In this document: positions 6,363 to 12,432 of the stretch, one piece after another
Layout: each line of letters starts with the position of its first letter
Numbering within the stretch: the first letter of the stretch is position 1
From: Euzebyaceae bacterium
GTDB taxonomy: Bacteria > Actinomycetota > Nitriliruptoria > Euzebyales > Egibacteraceae
Direction of reading: 5' to 3'
Assembly (NCBI GenBank): GCA_013696915.1
Contig: JACCXR010000447.1
Coordinates: 1 to 15,131, forward strand
Length of the DNA stretch: 15,131 nucleotides
The notes under the pieces: generated by a model
Told to the model about the DNA's origin: nothing
The model's database searches: none
Seen by the model: only the letters and a program-made list of their open reading frames with translations
Translations under genes and position numbers: made by a program

Positions 6363-6986
6363 ATGGGTGAACGCCGGATGACCGCGAGCGAACGGCGGAC
6401 CCAGCTCGTCGAGGTCGCGAAGGGCGTGTTCGCCGAGCACGGCTACGACGGCGCCTCGGTCGAGGAGATCGCCCACCGCGCCAAGGTGTCCAAGCCGATC
6501 GTCTACGAGCACTTCGGCGGCAAGGAGGGCATCTACGCGGTCGTCGTCGACCGGGAGACGGCGCACCTGCTGGGCATGATCACCGCCCGCCTCGGGCCGG
6601 GGCTCGGTGCGCGGGAGCAGGTGTACTCCAGCGCCATGGCGTTCCTGGACTACATCGAGGAGGACCCCGACGGGTTCCGGGTGCTGATCCGCGACTCCCC
6701 GGCCGGCTTCAGCGCCGGCGGCATGGCGGGCCTGCTGTCCGACGTCGCGGACAAGGCCGAGGAGGTTCTCGCCGGCTTCTTCGCAGAGTCCGGCGTGGCT
6801 TTGGGGATGGCCGCGCTCTACGCTCATGCGCTCGTCGGCATGGTCGTCCACGTCGGGGCCTGGTGGGCAGAGGAGCGCGAGCCGGCCAAGGAGATCGTGG
6901 CCGCACACCTGACGGCCCTGGTCTACATGGGCCTCTCCCGCCTGCCCCGGGACCCGACGAAACTGGTCAAGCCCCGCGGCGCCTAG
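6363..6986 (+). CDS. TetR/AcrR-family transcriptional regulator
   Basis: The 207-residue product has the TetR DNA-binding domain at residues ~10-58: a helix with VFAEHGYDGAS, then VEEIAHRAKVSKPIVYEHF, where the recognition helix ends in the typical YxHF, followed by GGKEGIYA. The all-helical C-terminal part (residues ~60-195) is the ligand-binding and dimer domain, with FLDYIEEDPDGFRVLIRDSP and ALVGMVVHVGAWW as conserved-looking segments; the ligand is unknown. The ATG at 6363 is preferred to the one at 6378 because of the -10 spacing. Its stop codon sits inside a hairpin shared with the convergent toxin remnant. A same-geometry dyad pair upstream of the desaturase gene (10994-11024) is a possible target, but that link is only inference. 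Confidence 0.93.
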   Translation: MGERRMTASERRTQLVEVAKGVFAEHGYDGASVEEIAHRAKVSKPIVYEHFGGKEGIYAVVVDRETAHLLGMITARLGPGLGAREQVYSSAMAFLDYIEEDPDGFRVLIRDSPAGFSAGGMAGLLSDVADKAEEVLAGFFAESGVALGMAALYAHALVGMVVHVGAWWAEEREPAKEIVAAHLTALVYMGLSRLPRDPTKLVKPRGA

Positions 6987-7006
6987 CGTGGGACGCTCCA
7001 GGCGCC
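6978..7006. terminator. Hairpin between convergent TetR gene and toxin remnant
   Basis: GGCGCCT and AGCG pair with CGCT and AGGCGCC around a TGGGA loop, with a CC bulge on one arm: eleven GC-rich pairs including the TetR stop codon. There is no U-tract on either side, so it would be a U-less or bidirectional terminator. Structure is read directly; termination is inferred. Confidence 0.5.
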
Positions 7007-7017
7007 CGCATCCGGAC

Positions 7018-7128
7018 CTACACGCGGTCGCAGCCCACCGCGATCGCCAGAGCGTCGCAGGCTTCCTCCATCGTCTCGCGGCTCGCCCGGCCCAGGCGTC
7101 GGACCAGACGAGGCGCGGGCGCGCTCAC
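7018..7128 (-). pseudogene. MazF/PemK-like toxin remnant (C-terminal piece only)
   Basis: A 36-codon frame starts at the GTG overlapping the antitoxin stop (GTGA), exactly where a coupled toxin gene should begin. After about five residues it continues as RLVRRLGRASRETMEEACDA and ends AVGC near its stop. That resembles the C-terminal helix of MazF/PemK endoribonucleases (a RLGR..S...M...C.AL pattern). The intact family is ~100-120 residues, so roughly 80 residues holding the ribonuclease core are missing, apparently through an internal deletion that joined the start to the end. The product should have no toxin activity. Assignment is by resemblance in a short segment, supported by position behind an antitoxin. 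Confidence 0.6.
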
Positions 7129-7384
7129 GGGACTCCGTACAACGCGTCATAGTCGACGTCGTCATCGCCGAGGTCCAGGCTGGGCTGAAGATCGACGAGA
7201 GCCAACTCATCTTCGGTCGGCGGCTGACGCGCATAGGCCTCGACATGGCGACGGAGCCGTTCTGCCCGATCAGCCGCCCGAGCGCGACGTCGATGACCTC
7301 TGACATGGAGCGGCCGCCGATGAGAGCCCTTGCCTGCTCGACCTTGTCCCGGTCGAGCGTCACCGTGGCCTTCTGTCTCGCCAT
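7125..7384 (-). pseudogene. Frameshifted ribbon-helix-helix antitoxin gene
   Basis: The ATG at 7384 begins a ribbon-helix-helix protein (KATVTLDRDKVEQA... then SMSEVIDVALGRLI), the DNA-binding part of type II antitoxins. At about 7268 the frame breaks. One extra base (ATCGGG restored to ATCCGGG) continues perfectly in the next frame as RAERLRRHVEAYARQPPT and an acidic tail with DLGDDDVDYDALY, ending in TGA at 7127-7125. The repaired product would be 86 residues. The tail is the toxin-neutralising half and is lost in the actual frame, which reads unrelated residues to 6983. Codons in the second half (TAT, GAT, GAA, TTG, CTT) look AT-richer than neighbours, suggesting acquisition by transfer. 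A single-base assembly error is the main alternative. Confidence 0.78.
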
Positions 7385-7391
7385 GCGATGA

Positions 7392-7397
7392 ACACTA
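7392..7397 (-). promoter_or_regulatory. -10 element TAGTGT of the antitoxin gene, overlapping the HAD stop codon
   Basis: TAGTGT on the minus strand ends seven bases before the antitoxin ATG; its first three bases are the TAG stop of the HAD gene. An imperfect dyad (CACT and AGTG around GACCGGT, about 7393-7407) overlaps it, the usual place for toxin-antitoxin autoregulation. Confidence 0.42.
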
Positions 7398-8138
7398 CCG
7401 GTCAGTGGTATCGCGGCGCTGAGCTGTGGTCTTCAAGATCGACGGGTCCGCATCCCATGGGTCGTGGGTCTCGTCAGGCCACGTCGACGGGTCGATCTCG
7501 GCCAGACTGGCGACGACGACGTCGGCACGCGCGAGCTTCTCCCCGGCGAACGACGGGCAGCCGACGACCCACAGGCCAGCCGCCTTCGCAGACACGACCC
7601 CCACCGGGGAGTCCTCCAGCGCCACGCACAGGGCCGGGTCCACGCCCAGACGAACGCAGGCCGTGCGGTACGGGTCGGGCGCCGGCTTCGGGGCAGCGAC
7701 GTCCTCCGCGCACACGACGGCGGCGAAGGCGTCCGCCATCCCCGCCGAGCGCAGGGCCATCTCGGCGAGCACCCGCCGCGAGTTCGTCGCCACCGCCAGC
7801 GGCAGCCGGCCGGCCAGCCCCTCGACCAGCGCGCGGGCGCCCGGCCGTGCCACCAGGCCGCCCCCGAACTCAGTCAGGGCGGCCGCGAGCAGGCGGTCCT
7901 CAACCTCGGCCGGGTCGACGGCGCCGATGTGCGCGGCGAGCGCCAGCGCGGCGTCCTGCGGCCCCTTGCCGAGCAGCACCGTCCGCACCGCCGGGTCCCA
8001 CGGCCGGCCGAGATCGGTGACGACCCGGCGCTCCGCGCGTCCCCATGCGTCCTCGGAGTCGATCAACAGGCCGTCGAGGTCGAAGACCACCCCGGCAGGG
8101 CAGAAGGGGGGCGAGACGGCTACGAGTTGGCAGGTCAT
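7395..8138 (-). CDS. HAD-superfamily hydrolase, beta-phosphoglucomutase-like
   Basis: The 247-residue protein has all HAD motifs: D20-x-D22 in FDLDGLLIDSE (motif I, with cap-domain signature), ATNS (117-120, motif II), K151 in KPAPDPY (motif III) and LEDSPVG (174-180, motif IV, E175/D176). The small helical cap between motifs I and II places it with subfamily I enzymes such as beta-phosphoglucomutase, phosphoglycolate phosphatase and sugar-phosphate phosphatases, which work through a phospho-aspartate intermediate. The substrate cannot be told. ATG 8138 leaves ~18 residues before the catalytic Asp; TACCGT is ten bases upstream on this strand. It is followed after ten bases by the broken antitoxin gene on the same strand. 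Confidence 0.92.
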   Translation of the reverse strand: MTCQLVAVSPPFCPAGVVFDLDGLLIDSEDAWGRAERRVVTDLGRPWDPAVRTVLLGKGPQDAALALAAHIGAVDPAEVEDRLLAAALTEFGGGLVARPGARALVEGLAGRLPLAVATNSRRVLAEMALRSAGMADAFAAVVCAEDVAAPKPAPDPYRTACVRLGVDPALCVALEDSPVGVVSAKAAGLWVVGCPSFAGEKLARADVVVASLAEIDPSTWPDETHDPWDADPSILKTTAQRRDTTDR

Positions 8139-8148
8139 GACGCCGCCG

Positions 8149-8154
8149 ACGGTA
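8149..8154 (-). promoter_or_regulatory. -10 element TACCGT of the HAD gene
   Basis: On the minus strand TACCGT ends ten bases before the ATG at 8138, with no SD between. A leaderless or very short-leader transcript is inferred. Confidence 0.4.
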
Positions 8155-8189
8155 GCAGCACTGGAGCGGCCGCGGACGTCGACAGCGCG

Positions 8190-8218
8190 TTGAACCTCCT
8201 TGCCGTCTCGGTTACACT
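8190..8218 (+). promoter_or_regulatory. Sigma70-like promoter of the secreted propeller gene
   Basis: TTGAAC (8190-8195) and TACACT (8213-8218) are 17 bases apart, close to the housekeeping consensus and the best -35/-10 pair I found here. Transcription should start near 8225, leaving a leader of about 45 nt to the TTG start or 85 nt to the ATG at 8309. Confidence 0.6.
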
Positions 8219-8233
8219 CCGTCAACACGAGAG

Positions 8234-8276
8234 GCGCACCTACTGGGTGCGCGGTTAGGTCCCAGACTGTTGGTCT
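8234..8276 (+). promoter_or_regulatory. Structured mRNA leader with two hairpins
   Basis: A perfect 7-bp stem (GCGCACC/GGTGCGC) closes a TACTG loop at 8234-8252. A second, weaker hairpin (AGAC/GTCT, loop TGTTG, 8264-8276) would put the proposed TTG start in its loop. I do not recognise it as a known riboswitch class. A role in mRNA stability or start-site access is possible. Confidence 0.4.
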
Positions 8277-10030
8277 CCGTTCCCGCTCACGCCCCCTCCC
8301 GCGCCGCCATGACCGCCGGCGTTGCACTGCTCCTGGTGCTCGCGCTGGCCGTGCCGGCCGTCGCCGAGGTCGACAAGACCCCCGACGACACCTGGACCGC
8401 GAACGGGCGCGTCAACGCCGTCGTCACGGTCGGCGACCGGATCTACCTCGGCGGCGCGTTCACCGAGGTCAGCAACCGCTCCGGTTCGCAGGTCGTCGCG
8501 CGCAACCGGCTCGCGGCGTTCGACGCCACCACGGGCGCGGTCGTCCCTGACTGGAACCCCGGCGCCAACGACGAGGTGCTCGCCCTCGCGGCCTCGGAGG
8601 ACGGGTCGAGGCTCTTCGCGGGCGGCCGGTTCACCTCGGTCGGGGGTGAGCAGCGGCTCCGGCTTGCCGCGGTCGGCACCGCCGACGGCGCCGTGGACCG
8701 GCAGTGGGTCGCGCACGCGAGCTGGCACGTCCGAGCGCTCGAGGTCTCCGGCAGCCGCCTCTACGTCGGCGGCATGTTCGCCAAGATCAAGGGCGTGGAC
8801 CGTCTCCGCCTGGCGGCGCTCGACACGGTCACGTCCGCCCTGGACCCCACGTGGGCGCCGACCGCCGACGACCAGGTCTGGGCCCTGAAGTCCGCACCGG
8901 ACGGCAGTCGGGTCTACGTCGGCGGGTTCTTCCGGACGATCTCGGGCGAGAGCCGGGACTACCTCGCCGCGCTCGACCCCGTGTCGGGCGCCGTGTCGTC
9001 CTGGCGACCGACCGCCGCGTGCATCAGGGACCGCAATCCCTGCAACGTGCTGGACGTGGACGCTGACGGCGACCACGTCTACGCGGCGGTGGCCGGCCCG
9101 GGGGGACAGCTGCACGCCTACCGCGCCGGCGACGCCACACGGGCGTGGCGGATCTACGCCGACGGCGACGTCCAGTCCGTGCACGTGCGGGACGGTCTGG
9201 TGTACGCGGGCGGCCACTTCTACAAGCGGTTCGGCAACAACCCCGACGGCAGCCAGGCCGTGCGCCGGCGCCTCGCCGCGGCGGACGCGGTCACCGGAGC
9301 GGTCGACGCCTTCGACCCCGTCGTGGAGACCAATCTCGGGGTCTGGACGATCACGTCGACGCCCACCCACCTCTACATCGGCGGCGACTTCACCAGCGTG
9401 GAAGGCGCCCCACAGCGCCGGTTCGCCCGCTTCGCAGACCTGGCGAACGCACCGCCGGCGCCGGCCGGCGTGTTCGCCGACGGGTTCGAGAGCGGTGACC
9501 TCTCGCGCTGGACCCGCGCCTACGGGTCGTTGACGGCCCAGTCGGAGCAGGTTTTCACCGGCGCGTACGCGGCGCGGGCGACCCCCGAGGGGGCACGGGC
9601 GTGGGCGTGGCGCGAGCTGCCGGAGCCCTACGACGAGCTCTACTACCGCCTGCGGTTCCGCATCGACGCGCGCGGCGGGGGGCAGACGTACCTCGCGAAG
9701 CTCCGCCGCGGCGACGGGAGTCCGCTGTTCGGACTCTTCGTCGGAAGCGACGGCCGCCTCGGGTACCGCAACATGGCGGCGGGGGTGAACCGGTCGAGCG
9801 CCGCGCCCGTCGCGGACGGCCGCTGGTACGAGGCCCAGGTCCGGGTGCGGACGGGGGCCGGCGGCGGGGTCGACGTGTGGCTCGACGGCGCGCCCGTCGC
9901 GGGCCTCAGCCTGGCTGAGGACTTCGGCAGCAGCCCCATCGGGAGGGTGCAGCTCGCCGACGACGGCCTGCGAACGCACGACCTGACGTTCGACGACGTG
10001 GCGGTCGACACGGCGCCCGTGGCACCGTGA
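8270..10030 (+). CDS. Secreted beta-propeller protein with C-terminal jelly-roll-like domain
   Basis: The 586-residue product begins with a signal sequence ending in AVPAVA. A repeat region (residues ~45-400) follows, in which units built on YxGGxFT, an R-x-LAALD strand, a TGAV turn and a Trp-x-P segment recur about six times; this is typical of blade repeats in extracellular propeller proteins. After a Pro/Ala hinge, FADGFESGDLSRWT opens a ~180-residue domain resembling secreted concanavalin/jelly-roll carbohydrate-binding modules. A cell-surface or extracellular binding role is likely; no catalytic residues are evident. Start choice is uncertain: TTG 8270 keeps an Arg in the n-region and has AGG ~11 bases upstream, whereas ATG 8309 gives a signal peptide with no positive charge. 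The stop lies six bases from the convergent desaturase stop. Confidence 0.8.
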   Translation: MVSVPAHAPSRAAMTAGVALLLVLALAVPAVAEVDKTPDDTWTANGRVNAVVTVGDRIYLGGAFTEVSNRSGSQVVARNRLAAFDATTGAVVPDWNPGANDEVLALAASEDGSRLFAGGRFTSVGGEQRLRLAAVGTADGAVDRQWVAHASWHVRALEVSGSRLYVGGMFAKIKGVDRLRLAALDTVTSALDPTWAPTADDQVWALKSAPDGSRVYVGGFFRTISGESRDYLAALDPVSGAVSSWRPTAACIRDRNPCNVLDVDADGDHVYAAVAGPGGQLHAYRAGDATRAWRIYADGDVQSVHVRDGLVYAGGHFYKRFGNNPDGSQAVRRRLAAADAVTGAVDAFDPVVETNLGVWTITSTPTHLYIGGDFTSVEGAPQRRFARFADLANAPPAPAGVFADGFESGDLSRWTRAYGSLTAQSEQVFTGAYAARATPEGARAWAWRELPEPYDELYYRLRFRIDARGGGQTYLAKLRRGDGSPLFGLFVGSDGRLGYRNMAAGVNRSSAAPVADGRWYEAQVRVRTGAGGGVDVWLDGAPVAGLSLAEDFGSSPIGRVQLADDGLRTHDLTFDDVAVDTAPVAP

Positions 10031-10036
10031 CGGCCG

Positions 10037-10966
10037 TCAGACGCTGACAGCGGCCTCGCGCTCGGCCCGGCGGGCCCGCTTCTCGTCGTAGCGGCGCGCG
10101 GTCTGGTCGAGCACCTCGAGGAACTGCGCGACCTCGGTCCGGCGCTTCTCGGCCCGCTCGTCGAGGCCCTCGATGCCGAAGAAGTCCCAGTGGCGCAGCA
10201 GCGGCCACACGACGTCGTCGTGGTGGATGCGCAGGTCGTAGATGCCGGCCTTCGCGATGATCGCCGACCGGCGGCCGAAGTCGTCCATGCCGGCGCCGGG
10301 CATCTCGAAGCCGATGACCTCGTCGCCGATCGCCTCGACCGTCGCGGAGGGGTCCACCGCCATCGCGGCGGACAGGATGTCCCGGTAGAAGACCATGTGC
10401 AGGTTCTCGTCGGTGGAGATTCGGGCCATGATCCGGTCGGCGACCGGGTCGTCGGAGTAGCGGCCGGTGTTGCGGTGCGAGATGCGGGTGGCCAGCTCCT
10501 GGAACGCGACGTACGCCATCCCGCGGAGCGTGTCCTTGTCGCCGCGGTCGTAGCCGGTCTCCATGATCTGCATCCGGCCGCGCTCCAGCTTGACCGGGTC
10601 GACGTTGCGGGTCACGACGAGGTAGTCGCGCAGCACGATCGCGTGCCGGCCCTCCTCGGCGGTCCACCGGTGCACCCAGGTGGTCCAGGGCGAGTCGCCC
10701 TTCGCGAACATCGCGTAGATCTCGCGGTGGTAGCTGGGCAGGTTGTCCTCGGTGAGAAGGTTCACCTCGAACGCCGTCTGGGCGACGCCGGTCAGGCGCG
10801 GCTGGTCCAGCGTCCACGGCTCCCTGTCGTAGTCCCGGCCGAGGGAGTACGGGACGTAGTCGTGAGGGAACCACTCCTTCGCCATTCCCAGGTGCCGGTT
10901 GAGCAGTTCTCCGGCCTTGGGCTCGAGCTCGCTGAGCAGGTCGTGGTCGGTCGTGCGCTGGGACAT
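10037..10966 (-). CDS. Soluble di-iron acyl-ACP desaturase (DesA type)
   Basis: The 309-residue protein belongs to the soluble fatty acid desaturase family. It has the six di-iron ligands in two E...ExxH arrays: E73 (LLTEDNLP) with E105-x-x-H108 (EEGRH), and E157 (FQELATR) with E187-x-x-H190 (TDENLHMVFYRD). These enzymes introduce a double bond into acyl chains on acyl carrier protein using O2 and ferredoxin electrons; actinobacterial DesA proteins supply unsaturated fatty acids or mycolate precursors. The frame extends upstream to 11071, but that stretch overlaps the operator and gpmA promoter. ATG 10966 has AGGAG seven bases before it and the conserved N-terminus, so it is the start. Two inverted repeats cover its promoter. 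Confidence 0.95.
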   Translation of the reverse strand: MSQRTTDHDLLSELEPKAGELLNRHLGMAKEWFPHDYVPYSLGRDYDREPWTLDQPRLTGVAQTAFEVNLLTEDNLPSYHREIYAMFAKGDSPWTTWVHRWTAEEGRHAIVLRDYLVVTRNVDPVKLERGRMQIMETGYDRGDKDTLRGMAYVAFQELATRISHRNTGRYSDDPVADRIMARISTDENLHMVFYRDILSAAMAVDPSATVEAIGDEVIGFEMPGAGMDDFGRRSAIIAKAGIYDLRIHHDDVVWPLLRHWDFFGIEGLDERAEKRRTEVAQFLEVLDQTARRYDEKRARRAEREAAVSV

Positions 10967-10973
10967 GAGGAAA

Positions 10974-10978
10974 CTCCT
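10974..10978 (-). promoter_or_regulatory. Ribosome binding site deciding the desaturase start
   Basis: The minus strand reads AGGAG seven bases before the ATG at 10966. It fixes that start rather than the upstream in-frame ones. Confidence 0.75.
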
Positions 10979-10993
10979 GTGGGAAAACTGGGC

Positions 10994-11024
10994 TACGCTA
11001 CCGTAACCTACGTACCCGTAGGTT
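10994..11024. promoter_or_regulatory. Tandem inverted-repeat operator upstream of the desaturase
   Basis: Two dyads of the same geometry sit 15 bp apart: TACG-ctac-CGTA (10994-11005) and AACCTACG-tacc-CGTAGGTT (11005-11024), the second with perfect 8-bp arms. They cover the likely desaturase promoter, 28-58 bases upstream of its ATG, and lie 46 bases before gpmA. The size and form suit a TetR-family repressor, possibly two cooperating dimers. Which regulator binds is not shown. Confidence 0.65.
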
Positions 11025-11056
11025 GATTCGTCAACCCTGTCCGGATGCCCGGTTGC

Positions 11057-11062
11057 TAGGGT
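11057..11062 (+). promoter_or_regulatory. -10 element TAGGGT of gpmA, leaderless type
   Basis: TAGGGT is followed by seven bases and the ATG at 11070, with no SD. A leaderless transcript is inferred. Confidence 0.5.
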
Positions 11063-11069
11063 TGCGACC

Positions 11070-11768
11070 ATGAGCCTGCTGATCCTTCTCCGTCACGGCC
11101 AGTCCGTCTGGAACGCCGAAAACCGCTTCACGGGGTGGGTGGATACGCCCTTGAGCGAGCAGGGCGTCGCCGAGGCTGCCCGCGCCGGGCGGCTGCTCGC
11201 GGAAGAGGGCGTCACGGTCGACCGGGCGTTCACGTCGACCCTCCGGCGCGCGATCGACACCGGCGAGATCGTGCTCGAGGCGCTGGGCCAGGCCGACCTG
11301 CCGCAGGAGCAGGCCTGGCAGCTGAACGAGCGCTTCTACGGTGCCTTGACCGGCCGGAACAAGGCGCAGACCGCCCAGGAGTTCGGCGTCGAGCAGGTCC
11401 ACATCTGGCGGCGTAGCTACGACGTGCCGCCGCCGGGCGGGGAGAGCCTGGCGGACACCGCCAACCGCACGCTGCCGTACTTCCGCGACGTCGTGTTCCC
11501 GGCGACACGCGCGGCGGGGGTCGTGCTCGTCAGCGCGCACGGGAACTCGCTGCGGTCGATCGTCAAGGAGCTGGACGGACTCGACGAGGAGGGCGTGCTC
11601 TCGCTGGAGATCGCGACCGGGGTGCCGCTCGTCTACGAGCTCGACGGCGGGCGACCCGTCGACAAGCGTATCCTGACCGCCGCCGAAGAGCCGGCGGACC
11701 CCCAGCACACGACCGACCCGGCCCGCCGGGCCCACGAGGACGCGCCGGCGGGATCTGCGGCGCCGTAG
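11070..11768 (+). CDS. gpmA: 2,3-bisphosphoglycerate-dependent phosphoglycerate mutase
   Basis: The 232-residue enzyme interconverts 3- and 2-phosphoglycerate in glycolysis and gluconeogenesis. The phospho-acceptor H9 lies in LRHGQSVWNAENRFTGW, which together with the DTPLSEQG stretch is diagnostic of cofactor-dependent mutases rather than general histidine phosphatases. R59 (TLRRA), E88 (LNERFYG), the RRSYDVPPP substrate loop and H157 (SAHGNSLR) complete the active site. Length matches the usual 230-250. The last ~25 residues are a polar, Asp/Ala-rich extension. The gene stands alone, diverging from the desaturase across a 103-bp region that carries the tandem operator, and converging with the AbrB-like gene 24 bases away. 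Confidence 0.96.
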   Translation: MSLLILLRHGQSVWNAENRFTGWVDTPLSEQGVAEAARAGRLLAEEGVTVDRAFTSTLRRAIDTGEIVLEALGQADLPQEQAWQLNERFYGALTGRNKAQTAQEFGVEQVHIWRRSYDVPPPGGESLADTANRTLPYFRDVVFPATRAAGVVLVSAHGNSLRSIVKELDGLDEEGVLSLEIATGVPLVYELDGGRPVDKRILTAAEEPADPQHTTDPARRAHEDAPAGSAAP

Positions 11769-11792
11769 TCGGGCAGCACTGGGCCGTGCCGG

Positions 11793-12281
11793 TCACCGCG
11801 CCGGGTCGCTGAGAAGGTGCAGGATCGCGGGCAGCGACAGCAGCACCATCACCACCCGGACCAGGTGGAAGACGGCGACCTCGACGGCGCCGACCCGCTG
11901 CTCCGCCGCCAGGGCCGACACGACGCTCAGCGCGCCCGGGGAGGTCGCCAGGACATCGCCCGGCGGCGCCATGCCGAGCACGCGCAGCAGGTAGGCGATC
12001 GCCAGCCCCGCCACGATGATCAGGGCTCCGCTCAGCAGCGCCGGCAGCAGGATCGGCCGGAGCGCCCCGACGGTGTCGCGCGTGACGCCCACGCCGATGC
12101 TCGCCCCGACGACGAGGAAAGCGGCCGCCCGCACCGGTCCTGGGATCGTCACGGCCTCGCGCGCGGTCGCGCTGACGAGCGCCGCCCCGACCATGGCGCC
12201 GAAGATGAGCCCGCCCGGCACCTGCAGCCGCTGGAACGCCAGCCCTCCGGCGGTGGCGGCCACGGCGACGAGCAGCAGCAT
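11793..12281 (-). CDS. AbrB-family (AbrB duplication) membrane protein, single-repeat form
   Basis: The 162-residue hydrophobic protein has about five membrane segments and the family marks VPGGLIFGAMVGA (residues ~21-33), TSPGALSVVSALA (114-126) and HLVRVVMVLLSLP. The AbrB membrane family (named for E. coli AbrB, unrelated to the Bacillus transition-state regulator) normally has two such ~155-residue repeats in ~350 residues; this has one. Single-repeat members exist and may work as dimers. Substrate and role are unclear, and annotation as an ammonia monooxygenase is a database tradition rather than evidence. ATG 12281 is fixed by AAAGGGA five bases upstream; longer in-frame starts back to 12434 would run into the divergent gene's start region. 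Confidence 0.87.
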   Translation of the reverse strand: MLLLVAVAATAGGLAFQRLQVPGGLIFGAMVGAALVSATAREAVTIPGPVRAAAFLVVGASIGVGVTRDTVGALRPILLPALLSGALIIVAGLAIAYLLRVLGMAPPGDVLATSPGALSVVSALAAEQRVGAVEVAVFHLVRVVMVLLSLPAILHLLSDPAR

Positions 12282-12286
12282 GAGCG

Positions 12287-12293
12287 TCCCTTT
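12287..12293 (-). promoter_or_regulatory. Ribosome binding site deciding the AbrB-like start
   Basis: The minus strand reads AAAGGGA five bases before the ATG at 12281. It excludes the longer N-terminal extension. Confidence 0.65.
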
Positions 12294-12416
12294 AGGTTTC
12301 CGGGTGCGTGCGGGCGGGCGCAGGGTACCGGCCGGGCCCGCGGCCGCGACCTTCCGCGACCCCGCGTTGACCCTGCGCAGCGGACCAGCCGGGGATGGGG
12401 CGCCTCGGCCAGCCGG

Positions 12417-12422
12417 TACCAT
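12417..12422 (+). promoter_or_regulatory. -10 element TACCAT of the Cys-rich protein/dehydratase unit
   Basis: TACCAT ends ten bases before the ATG at 12433 with no SD. The rest of the 151-bp divergent region (12282-12432) shows nothing else I can name. Confidence 0.4.
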
Positions 12423-12432
12423 CCGCGGCGCC

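Noticed and set aside
7264..7272. Programmed ribosomal frameshift joining the two antitoxin halves
   Set aside because: There is no slippery heptamer or following pseudoknot, and the adjacent toxin is also broken, so simple decay is more likely.
8225..8308. Known riboswitch class in the propeller leader
   Set aside because: I could not match conserved core sequences of c-di-GMP, c-di-AMP, SAM or cobalamin riboswitches; only simple hairpins are visible.
10967..11071. N-terminal extension of the desaturase from 11071
   Set aside because: It runs through the operator and the gpmA start. An SD at proper spacing and family N-terminus support ATG 10966.
11769..11792. Intrinsic terminator between gpmA and the AbrB-like gene
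   Set aside because: Only a 4-bp stem with mismatches can be drawn and there is no U-tract.
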